A DNA stretch of 64,000 bases from NCBI RefSeq assembly GCF_001267925.1, contig NZ_CP011409.1, positions 248,001-312,000 on the forward strand, given 5' to 3'. This document shows positions 16,973-25,823 of this stretch, one piece after another; the stretch's first letter is position 1, and each line of letters starts with the position of its first letter. The position numbers and the translations under genes are program-made. The notes under the pieces were generated by a model that saw only the letters and a program-made list of their open reading frames with translations, had not been told where the DNA came from and ran no database searches. Source of the DNA: Herbaspirillum hiltneri N3 (GTDB lineage Bacteria > Pseudomonadota > Gammaproteobacteria > Burkholderiales > Burkholderiaceae_D).

Positions 16973-18052
16973 ATGATTCTAGTCACCGGAGGTGCCGGAT
17001 TTATAGGCTCCAACTTCGTGCTCGATTGGGTGGCACAGTCTGACGAGGCTGTGCTCAATGTTGATAAGCTCTCCTATGCTGGCAACCTGCGCAACTTGTC
17101 GGCGTTGCAGGGGGATGAGCGGCACGTTTTCGTGCGTGAAGATATTTGCGATCAGGACGCGATTGCAGCATTGCTGAATAAATATAAGCCACGGGCCATC
17201 GTCCATTTTGCAGCAGAAAGTCATGTAGATCGCTCGATCCGCGGCCCTCGTGATTTCATCAACACCAATATCAATGGAACGTTCAGTTTGCTGGAGGCCG
17301 CACGCGGTTATTGGAGTGAATTGCCTGGGCAGGAGCAACGCGATTTCCGTTTTTTGCACGTATCGACCGATGAAGTGTACGGCAGCCTGAGCGCTGGCGA
17401 CGCCTCATTCACCGAGACCACCGCCTACGCGCCCAACAGCCCCTACTCGGCGTCCAAGGCTGCCTCCGATCATCTGGTGCGCTCGTACCATCACACTTAC
17501 GGTCTACCGACGCTGACAACCAATTGTTCCAACAACTACGGCCCTTACCATTTTCCCGAGAAATTGATCCCCTTGATCATCACCAATGCTCGCGCCGGCA
17601 AATCGCTACCGATCTATGGCGACGGGCAGCAGGTGCGCGACTGGTTGTATGTCGGGGATCACTGTGCAGCAATTCGTTGCGTACTCGACAAAGGCATGCC
17701 AGGTGAGGTGTATAACATCGGCGGCTGGAATGAGAAAGCCAACCTCGACGTTGTCCACATCTTGTGCGATATGCTGGATCGGATGGATCCGAAGAAAAGT
17801 GGCAGTTATCGCGATCAGATCACGTTCGTTACGGACCGGCCAGGACATGATCGGCGTTATGCGATCGATGCGAGCAAGATCGAACGCGAGTTGGGATGGC
17901 GGCCTGTCGAGACATTCGAGACTGGCATTGAAAGAACAGTGCAATGGTACCTGGCACATCAAGACTGGGTCGCCGATGTGCAGTCTGGTGACTATTTGAA
18001 GTGGATTGAGACAAACTACAATCAGCGCATGGCTGAGAAGGAATCTGCATGA
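16973..18052 (+). CDS. rfbB: dTDP-glucose 4,6-dehydratase
   Basis: A 359-residue short-chain dehydrogenase/reductase that converts dTDP-glucose to dTDP-4-keto-6-deoxyglucose. NAD-binding [10 protein letters not shown] lies at 6-15, catalytic STDEVYG at 131-137 and Y158-x3-K162. TTTGGAGT precedes the ATG. It overlaps rfbA by four bases (ATGA). rfbC and rfbD are absent from this window, so the keto sugar could be used by the FdtA/FdtB-like pair at 37.8-39.2 kb instead of, or besides, going to rhamnose. Confidence 0.97.
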   Translation: MILVTGGAGFIGSNFVLDWVAQSDEAVLNVDKLSYAGNLRNLSALQGDERHVFVREDICDQDAIAALLNKYKPRAIVHFAAESHVDRSIRGPRDFINTNINGTFSLLEAARGYWSELPGQEQRDFRFLHVSTDEVYGSLSAGDASFTETTAYAPNSPYSASKAASDHLVRSYHHTYGLPTLTTNCSNNYGPYHFPEKLIPLIITNARAGKSLPIYGDGQQVRDWLYVGDHCAAIRCVLDKGMPGEVYNIGGWNEKANLDVVHILCDMLDRMDPKKSGSYRDQITFVTDRPGHDRRYAIDASKIERELGWRPVETFETGIERTVQWYLAHQDWVADVQSGDYLKWIETNYNQRMAEKESA

Positions 18053-18957
18053 CTGGCGCAATCAATTCTGCTGGAAACGGCCGTAAAGGAATCATTCTGG
18101 CGGGAGGGTCGGGAACCAGGCTTTATCCTGTAACCCTGTCCGTATCGAAACAGCTGTTGCCTGTTTATGACAAGCCGATGATCTATTACCCGCTGACAAC
18201 GCTGATGCTGGCAGGGATGCGGGAAATATTGATTATTTCCACTCCGCATGACACGCCTCGGTTTCGCGAACTGTTAGGCGATGGGTCACAGTGGGGCATC
18301 AGTCTGTCGTATGCAGTTCAGCCGTCACCGGATGGTTTGGCGCAGGCGTTCACCATTGGCCGCGAATTTATTGGAGACAAGCCTTCGGCGTTAATTTTGG
18401 GCGACAACATTTTTTACGGCAATGATTTTGAAGCACAGCTGCATACAGCGTCGGAACGCACTGAAGGCGCTTCCGTCTTCGCCTATCACGTCCATGACCC
18501 GGAACGCTATGGCGTAGTCGAGTTTAATGCACACCGGCAGGCCGTCAGCATAGAAGAAAAGCCGGCGCGACCGAAATCAAACTATGCGGTGACCGGACTA
18601 TATTTTTATGACAATCAGGTGCTGGACATCGCAGCGAGCATTAAGCCGTCGGCACGAGGTGAGTTGGAAATTACCGACGTCAATCGCATTTACCTGGAGC
18701 GCAATCAGCTGGATGTTGAATTGATGGGGCGGGGCATGGCTTGGTTGGATACCGGCACACATGAATCATTGCTGGAAGCGGGGCAATTCATTTTTACAAT
18801 CGAGAACCGGCAGGGGCTGAAGATCGCATGTCCGGAAGAAATTGCGTATCGCAAAGAATATATTAACGCTGCTCAACTTGAACAACTCGCCCGACCTTAT
18901 GAGAAGAGCGGGTACGGAAGATATTTGATGCAATTGATTAATCGACGGGAATTTTAA
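18049..18957 (+). CDS. rfbA: Glucose-1-phosphate thymidylyltransferase
   Basis: A 302-residue nucleotidyltransferase that makes dTDP-glucose from glucose-1-phosphate and dTTP. The signature GGSGTRLYP is at 19-27 and is followed by [17 protein letters not shown], both family-typical. The N-terminus has about 12 extra residues before the usual start; an internal start cannot be excluded, but the ATGA overlap with rfbB favours 18049. It ends before a strong bidirectional terminator shared with the converging polysaccharide operon. Confidence 0.96.
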   Translation: MTGAINSAGNGRKGIILAGGSGTRLYPVTLSVSKQLLPVYDKPMIYYPLTTLMLAGMREILIISTPHDTPRFRELLGDGSQWGISLSYAVQPSPDGLAQAFTIGREFIGDKPSALILGDNIFYGNDFEAQLHTASERTEGASVFAYHVHDPERYGVVEFNAHRQAVSIEEKPARPKSNYAVTGLYFYDNQVLDIAASIKPSARGELEITDVNRIYLERNQLDVELMGRGMAWLDTGTHESLLEAGQFIFTIENRQGLKIACPEEIAYRKEYINAAQLEQLARPYEKSGYGRYLMQLINRREF

Positions 18958-19020
18958 TCACGGAAAATTGCCCTGGTTGACGAGATCAATGCCCCATGGA
19001 TATGGGGAAAAGTCAGGCGT

Positions 19021-19046
19021 AAAAAAAGGGCGAGTGCCCTTTTTTT
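19021..19046. terminator. Bidirectional terminator between rfbA and the minus-strand polysaccharide genes
   Basis: A perfect 11-base stem (AAAAAAAGGGC at 19021-19031 with GCCCTTTTTTT at 19036-19046) closes a GAGT loop. The A-run and T-run let it act in both directions, ending rfbBA and the operon read from the other strand. Confidence 0.9.
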
Positions 19047-19073
19047 ATTTCAGTGATCTCTCGTTAGCTCAGC

Positions 19074-19832
19074 CTATCGAACAATCAATTCAAGTAATTT
19101 GGCAGGGTATTTTGACAGGATTTTGAGCATATTGGTGCGGATACCGTTGTCCCGGCAAGCACGCAAGACTTCCTGGTTCAACAAGATCTTGGAGCGCAGG
19201 CCTGCGGTACTGACACCGCCGGTCTGCATGTTGACAAACACTTGCGACAGATGACGGTAGCGCAGGTTGGCCTGATAAAAAGCACGAATGATGAACTCGA
19301 AATCGCCTGCAATACGATAGTCCGTCCTGAATTTTCCAACCCGGTCCACCACCGACCGGCGCAGGAACAAGGCGGGATGCGCCGGCATCCACCCCCATGC
19401 CAGTCGCGCCGGGCTGAAACGGGCGGATCGGTAGCGGCGCACAACCTTGTCCGGTTTGCCCGGATGGAAAAAAGCGACATCGCCCAATAAGGCATCAAGC
19501 TGATGTCCCGCCATTTCTTGCGCGACGGTCGCGAGCGCTTCCGGCGATGCATACTGATCGTCTGCATTCAGGAAGCAGATGATGTCTCCGCGGGCCAGCG
19601 CCAACCCTTTGTTCATGGCGTCATATATGCCTTTGTCAGGCTCGCTGACAACCTGCGCCAGATGCGGAAATTGTGCCAGGATTTCATGTGTCGCGTCTTT
19701 TGAGCCACCGTCGATCACAATATGCTCGATGTGCGGCCAGGTCTGACCGGCAACCGACTGCAAGGCGGCTGCCAAGGTGGTCGCGCTGTTGTAGCAGACC
19801 GTAATAACGGAGACGGTGGTGTGTTGGTTCAC
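19074..19832 (-). CDS. Glycosyltransferase family 2
   Basis: A GT-A glycosyltransferase of 252 residues, with start TTTSVITVCYNS-like near the N-terminus (HTTVSVITVCYNSATTL), IDGGSKDATHEI and the metal-binding FLNADDQY. The family is close to WcaA/colanic-acid-type GT2 enzymes. The chosen start is GTG at 19832; the open frame extends to 20093 but that part overlaps the previous gene and lacks family similarity. It is the last gene of the minus-strand operon, just before the terminator. Sugar donor and acceptor are unknown. Confidence 0.85.
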   Translation of the reverse strand: MNQHTTVSVITVCYNSATTLAAALQSVAGQTWPHIEHIVIDGGSKDATHEILAQFPHLAQVVSEPDKGIYDAMNKGLALARGDIICFLNADDQYASPEALATVAQEMAGHQLDALLGDVAFFHPGKPDKVVRRYRSARFSPARLAWGWMPAHPALFLRRSVVDRVGKFRTDYRIAGDFEFIIRAFYQANLRYRHLSQVFVNMQTGGVSTAGLRSKILLNQEVLRACRDNGIRTNMLKILSKYPAKLLELIVR

Positions 19833-19854
19833 AGGTGCGTTACGCGTTATCTTT

Positions 19855-20835
19855 TCAGTAGCGGATGAATCGGCGCGCAATTTCCTTGATCCACATCGGA
19901 ACGAATTGCTGGATCCAGCGACGTCCGTTGACGCGAGCAGCCCGTTGAAGACCAGCCTTGAAGGAGGGGTCGATAGCGCGTACTTCAAGCATGCTCTTCT
20001 TGATTTCGCGTTCGTAGTACTCGTACAGTAAGGCAGGTTCCCTGCAAACAGATGTGTAAAAGCGGGAGAGCCGGTCGAATTTTCCATTTTCAAGCAGCTG
20101 GAACTGATGAAAGTGATAGAACAGTAAAGGGGAGTCGTTCACTGTAAGTGCCCCCGCGCTATCTTGGCTGAATTGATATTGTTCGTAGTTCCACGGCGCG
20201 ATGCCAGCGCCGGGATGTTGCAAAATATGACAAGAGGAATAGCGCGCAGGCCATTCGTCCAGATATTTCTGGTCTCCCATCTTGCCATCTTCCAATCGAT
20301 AATAGCACCATGCAATGCATTGTTCCTTCCAGCGAGCCAGGCAAGCCATACCTTCTTCGTCGCGGCGAAAACTGACCCATTCCACGCAGAAGCGACCATT
20401 GACTTCGCGATCCTTCAGGCGGGGTGCAAAGCGATGTTCGATGATCGCTATCGATGCATTGCCGATCTCATCGAGCAGAGGTTGTATAGCGGAATAAAAG
20501 AGAAGATCGGCATCAAGATAGGTAATGAAATCAATCTCGGGGTTTTGTTGCAATACGTACCAAGGCAGACAAGGAGAAAGAGTCCAGCAATATTCCGCTA
20601 CGCCACGTTCATTTTTCACCGCTCGCAAGGCCTCGTCCTCGATTGCACGAAGAGGGATGCATTGCACAAAGGGCAGATCGAGTTGTTCAAGCAGGGTCTG
20701 GGTCTTTTCATCCATACAAAGCACAAAGGCTTTGGCCGTCGGACAATGCGTCGCCAGACTGCGGAGCATGGCAATCCCTTTGATCAAGTAGCCGCTATCA
20801 AATAAAGTGCAGAAATAATGGTGTTTAGGCGGCAT
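19855..20835 (-). CDS. Glycosyltransferase, nucleotide-diphospho-sugar transferase type
   Basis: A protein of 326 residues. It begins HHYFCTLFDSGYLIKGIAMLRSL, as in GT8-like and related nucleotide-sugar transferases, and carries the metal-binding YLDADLLFY. The WSLSPCLPWYVLQ-type segment (here WTLSPCLPWYVLQ) supports this group. The start at 20835 overlaps the upstream methyltransferase gene by 11 bases; an open frame upstream to 20958 is judged an artefact. The C-terminal basic helix region may contact the membrane. Specificity is unknown. Confidence 0.75.
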   Translation of the reverse strand: MPPKHHYFCTLFDSGYLIKGIAMLRSLATHCPTAKAFVLCMDEKTQTLLEQLDLPFVQCIPLRAIEDEALRAVKNERGVAEYCWTLSPCLPWYVLQQNPEIDFITYLDADLLFYSAIQPLLDEIGNASIAIIEHRFAPRLKDREVNGRFCVEWVSFRRDEEGMACLARWKEQCIAWCYYRLEDGKMGDQKYLDEWPARYSSCHILQHPGAGIAPWNYEQYQFSQDSAGALTVNDSPLLFYHFHQFQLLENGKFDRLSRFYTSVCREPALLYEYYEREIKKSMLEVRAIDPSFKAGLQRAARVNGRRWIQQFVPMWIKEIARRFIRY

Positions 20836-21643
20836 TGCGGGTTTTCCTGCAAACATATGTTCGGTTGTAGTGGCAGGCACCGGGGATATTTGAGTCTGAC
20901 TCTTGCGAGAGTGTAAAAGTCTCTTGTAGTTCCAAGCCATAACGAGCGAAAAGCTCAAGTAACTCCGCTTCGTTAAAATGGATTTCTACAGTTTCGACAC
21001 CGTATGCCTGTTTGCGGAAATATTGATGTGGCAGACCAGTTACGACCGGCGTGCGATGAAAGATGGCGAATGCTTTTGCAACGCGTGCTGTTTCAGCAAT
21101 GGCTTTCTCGAATTCCGGGATGTGCAACAAGCAACATCCTGAGACTACCACATCGAATTCGCCATTGCCAAAGCTTAGGGTAGTGGCATCTTGTACCGAC
21201 AGCGATATTTCGGGATGGCGTTTTTTTCCAAGGTCGATAAATGCGGGCGAGTAGTCACAACCGCTGTAATTGAACGGCAATTGTTTTATTTTCAATACTT
21301 CCGAGTAAAAACCGCTTGAACAGCCAACTTCCAGAAGGCTGCGGGTTCCGCTTCCCTGGTAGATGCTTTGCAGGGCCTGAACCAGGATATCAAAGACATC
21401 CACAGCTTTACCTCGGCGGTATTCTGCCAATTGTCGGTCCACCAGTTCACGTTGCCGGGAGGGGAGCAGTTCGGATTGCCAAGATGTTCGCAGTCGATTG
21501 GCTTCTTGGTCAGCGTGCTCACCGGTGATCGGTTCATAGAGGGATGAAACGGATTTCTCGGCAAAGAGGGCATCGTGGATTTTGCGCAAGACACGCTTCA
21601 AGCGAGGGCAGCGACCAAGTATTTTTCGCAGCGCGGCTTTCAT
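20825..21643 (-). CDS. Class I SAM-dependent methyltransferase
   Basis: A 272-residue methyltransferase. SAM-binding motif I is SLLEVGCSSGFYSEVL, followed by motif II CDYSPAF and motif IV-like DVVVSGCCLLHI. The N-terminal 90 residues are basic and helical, of the kind seen in methyltransferases of polysaccharide clusters. It overlaps the upstream glycosyltransferase gene by four bases and the downstream one by 11. It may methylate a sugar of the surface polymer; target and position are unknown. Confidence 0.83.
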   Translation of the reverse strand: MKAALRKILGRCPRLKRVLRKIHDALFAEKSVSSLYEPITGEHADQEANRLRTSWQSELLPSRQRELVDRQLAEYRRGKAVDVFDILVQALQSIYQGSGTRSLLEVGCSSGFYSEVLKIKQLPFNYSGCDYSPAFIDLGKKRHPEISLSVQDATTLSFGNGEFDVVVSGCCLLHIPEFEKAIAETARVAKAFAIFHRTPVVTGLPHQYFRKQAYGVETVEIHFNEAELLELFARYGLELQETFTLSQESDSNIPGACHYNRTYVCRKTRNAA

Positions 21644-22773
21644 TTTTTGCTCCGATAATGGCGCTCCAGAATGGGGGCCAGTTCTTTCATCCGATGGGCG
21701 TATGTATGTTCGGACAAGGTGCGATTTTGGCCGGCGCTGGCGATTGCAATAGCTTCATCGGGATGGTCTATGTAGTAGCGGACCAGTTCTGCGGCCTCTT
21801 CCTGGGTGGAGTAGACAACGATTTCTTTGCCGACCTCGAACAGCTCGCCAAGATTATCCTTGCGATCGGTGAGTAGTAGCGTGCCGACGCCGGTAGCTTC
21901 GTACAAGCGCATGTTGTTGGCATTGTTCTCAGCCACGTTAATATGACGATTGAGCGTGATGCCGCTGCGCGCAAGCGCACGGTACATGTTCAATCCCCAT
22001 ACTTCACCATGGTGACGGGCCAAGATTGGAGAACTGGAGTCCAGACTGCCGGCGCCGTAGCCAAAGAACTGGATCGGTGTGTTGCGGGCAAGATATTCAA
22101 GCGTCGGCACAGCTTTGCCGTGATGGCGGCTTATCCCTCCCACAAAGCTCGCCGGTATGTCTTTTTCGACGTGTCCAAGTTTTTCCAGTACACGTGTGTC
22201 AAATCCAATACGGAAATATTCCGACGCGATACCCTGTGCACGCAGGCGCGGTACAAAATGAGGGAACGACGTTAGGATCAGATCGTATTCGCGCAAGAAG
22301 TCATCGGGAGGTAGGGGACAGGCAATCTGGCCCACGATTAATCCGACATGCTCACGTAGCGATCGAAGCATCTTCGGAGGGAAAAAGCTGAGGTCCTGAC
22401 AATACAACACGTCTGGACGTGTTTTCTTGATCTGCGCGACAGCAATTTCTACTAGGCCGGGCAGTGACGCAAGAGAGCGGCCGATCAATGGCAGACGGAA
22501 AAAACGATGCGGCAGATGTAACGCCAGTCTGCTGTAAGCAATTTTGTTTTCTTTGGCCCATGCTTCTTGCAGGGGTAAGCAATTGACGACGAGGTCCTGA
22601 GCGTCCCAGCCGAGCGCGTTCAAGTGGCGCGAATAAAAATCCGATGTGCCAAAACATTCATCCAGCAGTCGCTCACGTTGTGGCAGATATGGCAGGGCCT
22701 TCAAGCTAGGCGTTTTTTCGTATTGCGCGGTGAGAAACGCTGGGTAATAGGTGTCGAGGATGGCTATTTTCAT
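21640..22773 (-). CDS. Glycosyltransferase, GT-B type (CgeB-like)
   Basis: A protein of 377 residues with a GT-B layout. The C-terminal half resembles the CgeB-like glycosyl transferase group, with FVGGISRHHGKAV, a nucleotide-sugar binding stretch NANNMRLYEATGVGTLLLTDRKDNL (NMRLYEATGVGTLL) and EAAELVRYYIDHPDE. The E-x7-E-like region at RLYEATGVG is typical. The start at 22773 is chosen (MKIAILDTYYP) because it overlaps the previous gene stop by four bases; the longer frame to 22860 is unlikely. Specificity is unknown. Confidence 0.82.
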   Translation of the reverse strand: MKIAILDTYYPAFLTAQYEKTPSLKALPYLPQRERLLDECFGTSDFYSRHLNALGWDAQDLVVNCLPLQEAWAKENKIAYSRLALHLPHRFFRLPLIGRSLASLPGLVEIAVAQIKKTRPDVLYCQDLSFFPPKMLRSLREHVGLIVGQIACPLPPDDFLREYDLILTSFPHFVPRLRAQGIASEYFRIGFDTRVLEKLGHVEKDIPASFVGGISRHHGKAVPTLEYLARNTPIQFFGYGAGSLDSSSPILARHHGEVWGLNMYRALARSGITLNRHINVAENNANNMRLYEATGVGTLLLTDRKDNLGELFEVGKEIVVYSTQEEAAELVRYYIDHPDEAIAIASAGQNRTLSEHTYAHRMKELAPILERHYRSKK

Positions 22774-23624
22774 GTTTTTGTGCGTAGGGCTTGGAGCAGC
22801 ATATAGGCCGCCAGCCGCAAAGGTAAAGTAACTCGTTGCAGTGAATTGCTGGCACTCCACCAGAATCTAAATCGCGCTGGCAAGTATGCTGGGGAACGGA
22901 CGGAAAATAATCGTTCGCGTAAGGTTGCACCGCGAAAAACGTTGCCGTATTCATGTTTTGAGTAAACCGGCGCATTTAGTGCGACGATCAGGCGCCAGCC
23001 GGCAGAGCGCACGCGCACTGCGACTTCATAGTCCGCCAGATAATGCGGTAACCATTGCGGGCGCAAGCCCGCAACCTTCTTGAGCGCCGCCAGCGGAAAC
23101 AGGACACCGCGACCACTGAGAGCATCGACGTTGATAATATCGTCGGCGTGCAGACTGCCGTCGACAAAGGCGGGGAGCGAGTCAACGGCATCGTCGACCT
23201 TGAAGCGCCATGCGTTGATACGCGGACCGACCGACAATAATTTCCCTGGTTCGTCGACATCGCGAATGATGCTGCCGACGGCTGCGGGGGCGTGTGTCCG
23301 CCCGGCATCCAGCAGGGCCTGCACGAAGCCCGCTTCAATATGCGTATCGTTGTTGACGAATAGCACCCAGTCTTGTGGCGCTGCGCCAGTAAAAATGGTT
23401 GCTAGTCCGAACTGAATAGCGCCACCCCACCATAGCGATCCGTCGCCTTTCAGCACGCGGACTTCGGGGTGAGTGAGCAGTAGCTCGGCAGTACCGTCCG
23501 TAGAGCCATCATCGATAACAATGATGGATAGTGGCTCATCAACTTGTTGGGCTCGCAAGCATGTCAGCATCGCTTCGGTCATTGCGACCCGATTAAATAC
23601 GGGCATCAGTACATGAACGGTCAT
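22770..23624 (-). CDS. Glycosyltransferase family 2
   Basis: A GT-A enzyme of 284 residues. The N-terminus MTVHVLMPVFNRV is followed by VIDDGSTDGTAE, GGAIQFGL and the metal-binding LFVNNDTHIE, then a SGRGVLFPL loop. This layout resembles rhamnosyl/fucosyl-type GT2 enzymes of O-antigen clusters. It overlaps neighbours by four bases at both ends (ATGA). Donor and linkage cannot be assigned from sequence. Confidence 0.87.
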   Translation of the reverse strand: MTVHVLMPVFNRVAMTEAMLTCLRAQQVDEPLSIIVIDDGSTDGTAELLLTHPEVRVLKGDGSLWWGGAIQFGLATIFTGAAPQDWVLFVNNDTHIEAGFVQALLDAGRTHAPAAVGSIIRDVDEPGKLLSVGPRINAWRFKVDDAVDSLPAFVDGSLHADDIINVDALSGRGVLFPLAALKKVAGLRPQWLPHYLADYEVAVRVRSAGWRLIVALNAPVYSKHEYGNVFRGATLRERLFSVRSPAYLPARFRFWWSASNSLQRVTLPLRLAAYMLLQALRTKT

Positions 23625-24208
23625 TCTTTATATACGCTTCCAATTATACGGGCAGGATTACCGGCCAGGATCGCTCCGTCGACATAATTGCCGGCGGCAA
23701 CTACTGCACCTGCGGCAACTACGCTATCTTTTCCTATGGACACGCCCTTGAGAAGGGTTGCACGAGTGCCAATAAATACATTGTCACCCACCACCACCGG
23801 TGCTACGCCGATTTGCGTATCGTCGTCGCTATGACGTCGACCAACAGGATTGATCGGATGGAAATCAGAGTCGACGATCAGGACGTTGGCGCCGAGCAGT
23901 ACTTCGGAGCCGATACGAATACTTTCGGCGCAGACGATGCAAGCGCCGCTGATGCCGACGTCACTACCGATCTCAATGGATGCACCTGCGCGGATAGTTG
24001 AAATTTTGGTCTTGTGATTGAGTGCCAGCGCGGTGTAATCCGAGTCGGAACATATCACAGTTCTTGCTCCAATTGAGAGCGAGCTTGACATGCACAGTTT
24101 AATTTGCGGGGAACCATAAAAGACCACGCCGCTACCCAATGTCGCGCCGGTTCGGCGCACACGGAATAGTACAAATAACCGCAACAGTTTGGAGAGGATT
24201 CTATTCAT
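23621..24208 (-). CDS. Left-handed beta-helix (hexapeptide) acyltransferase
   Basis: A protein of 195 residues built of hexapeptide repeats (ASIEIGSDVGISG, IRIGSEVLLGANVLI, VVVGDNVFIGTRATLLKGVSIGKDSVVAAGAVV as successive rungs), ending in GNPARIIG. This is the WbbJ/maltose-O-acetyltransferase type fold that uses acetyl-CoA. In this cluster it could N-acetylate the 3-amino-3,6-dideoxy sugar made by FdtA/FdtB, as FdtC/QdtC do, or O-acetylate the polymer. The N-terminal 20 residues are basic and hydrophobic. The upstream gap to the next gene is 118 bases, one of the larger ones in the operon. Confidence 0.85.
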   Translation of the reverse strand: MNRILSKLLRLFVLFRVRRTGATLGSGVVFYGSPQIKLCMSSSLSIGARTVICSDSDYTALALNHKTKISTIRAGASIEIGSDVGISGACIVCAESIRIGSEVLLGANVLIVDSDFHPINPVGRRHSDDDTQIGVAPVVVGDNVFIGTRATLLKGVSIGKDSVVAAGAVVAAGNYVDGAILAGNPARIIGSVYKE

Positions 24209-24326
24209 GCGGTCTTTCCGAATAACGAGTGGCTGAATTTATTGGCCAGGCAGACATTGTCGGACATTATCGTGCAACGGTATATCTGCCAGGCGTTATT
24301 TTTCGTGGTCTGCACCGGAGCGTCGC

Positions 24327-25814
24327 CTATGTTTTGATATGAGACAGCAGCCTGTCGGCGATTTCCTGCGCAGCGTCACCGTCTTTGAAAAAATCCTGTG
24401 CAATTTGCGTCAGGTTCTTGCGAATCTCCGACAAGCGGACAGAGTTTGTGGCAACCTCGTCAATTACCTGACGCGCGGCACTGATGGTCGATACTTCAAT
24501 CGCGGCTCCCACGGACGCCACATCGGGCGCATATCGTGGCATGGAGCCAATGCTGCAAATAAGCGAGGGCACATGCAAGGCCATTGCTTCCAGCAGTACA
24601 GTGGAAAAGACGCTGACAACCAGCTCCGATCTGCGAATCAGATCTGGCAGCAGTTCCTTGCCGGGTATCGAAAAACAAACATTGTGCAACGCGTTCAGTT
24701 GTTGCCGGGTATCCTCCGGAAGGCGGTACCCTGGATGTTCCCGAACAGTAAAGTTGATGGCCGGATGCGCTTTCGCGACCGCGACAATGAGGCCCACAAA
24801 TGCATCAAATGCTTTGACGCCCAGCAAGGCGCAAGGCGCTTGCAGAAAAAAACTGAATACACGTGCCTGTGCCAAGTCAACGTGCTGTCGCGCACCTTGT
24901 TGCAGCGCATGGCTGCCAGTGGTGAGAAAGCGTTGGTCGGGGTTGAAAGGGGTCAACAATTCCGCGAAGCGTTTTCCCCAGACGAACATTTCGGTATAGC
25001 GCATGTTGCGAAAGCCGTTGTGTACGTATGGCGACCATCCCTGTTGCACGCAGTAACACGGAATACCGAGCAAACGGCAAGCTTCAGCGGTAATGACATC
25101 TTTGGGAGCATTGCCCTCGACCACCAATACTGCAGCGGGGCGTGCGGCGCGCAATGCCGCCAGCACGTGGTCGGCCTCATGCATCAGCTGCACGAAGTCA
25201 GCGAGCGCCGGAGATGAAAAAACGCCATGCAACGAGGATACTTCCTCCGACCACGCAAATACGCGATGACCGTTTTGTGTCAGCGTCCTCGCCAATTGGG
25301 CGTCATTGCAGGTCAGGTAAGCATAGTGGTCTTGACCAAGTCGCTGTGTGACCGGATGTAGATATGTTGCAAATTTGGCGTTACCGACATGGATCAGGAT
25401 GTTGCCGATTGGCGCTGTAGTAGTTGGGCCAACGGCGGCAGTCGCGTGTCGGCGGCTACGAAGCCAGCCATATGCCCGTTGAGCCATCTTGTAGAGCAAC
25501 GACTGCCTTGCTTCTGCCGCAACCATGGCGTGGGCGCCGGGAAAAAACGCCGCAATATCGGCTTCCAACGGCGTCAAGAGCCCCATGGCAGCCGATGTTG
25601 CCGGACGTCCTTGTCGCTCGAGGTACACATGGAATAGCGATGGCGAATTGATGGCTTGTATGTACAGGCGACGCTCAATGGCATAACGCAGCTCCATGCC
25701 GCGATACCTGAATGCAGCGGCACGGCGTCCGGCAGCCGCGCCCGTGTAGCGCTCTATCGCACTGCAAAGATCCTGCGTGTAATCAAAGCCGTCGTTACCG
25801 AAATCAATGCTCAT
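24327..25814 (-). CDS. Unassigned polysaccharide-cluster protein, possible GT-B transferase
   Basis: A 495-residue protein that I cannot place in a named family with certainty. Segments that suggest a GT-B or capsule-type transferase are ILIHVGNAKFATYLHPV, PAAVLVVEGNAPKDVITAEA, IPCYCVQQGWSPY, and a C-terminal VVSVFSTVLLEAMALHVPSLI followed by a region like those of CMP-sialic acid or CDP-glycerol-using transferases. Its position directly downstream of the NeuB fusion makes a transferase for the nonulosonate-like sugar plausible. It starts nine bases after the NeuB gene stop. No membrane segments are evident. Confidence 0.6.
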   Translation of the reverse strand: MSIDFGNDGFDYTQDLCSAIERYTGAAAGRRAAAFRYRGMELRYAIERRLYIQAINSPSLFHVYLERQGRPATSAAMGLLTPLEADIAAFFPGAHAMVAAEARQSLLYKMAQRAYGWLRSRRHATAAVGPTTTAPIGNILIHVGNAKFATYLHPVTQRLGQDHYAYLTCNDAQLARTLTQNGHRVFAWSEEVSSLHGVFSSPALADFVQLMHEADHVLAALRAARPAAVLVVEGNAPKDVITAEACRLLGIPCYCVQQGWSPYVHNGFRNMRYTEMFVWGKRFAELLTPFNPDQRFLTTGSHALQQGARQHVDLAQARVFSFFLQAPCALLGVKAFDAFVGLIVAVAKAHPAINFTVREHPGYRLPEDTRQQLNALHNVCFSIPGKELLPDLIRRSELVVSVFSTVLLEAMALHVPSLICSIGSMPRYAPDVASVGAAIEVSTISAARQVIDEVATNSVRLSEIRKNLTQIAQDFFKDGDAAQEIADRLLSHIKT

Positions 25815-25823
25815 TGCAAACCG

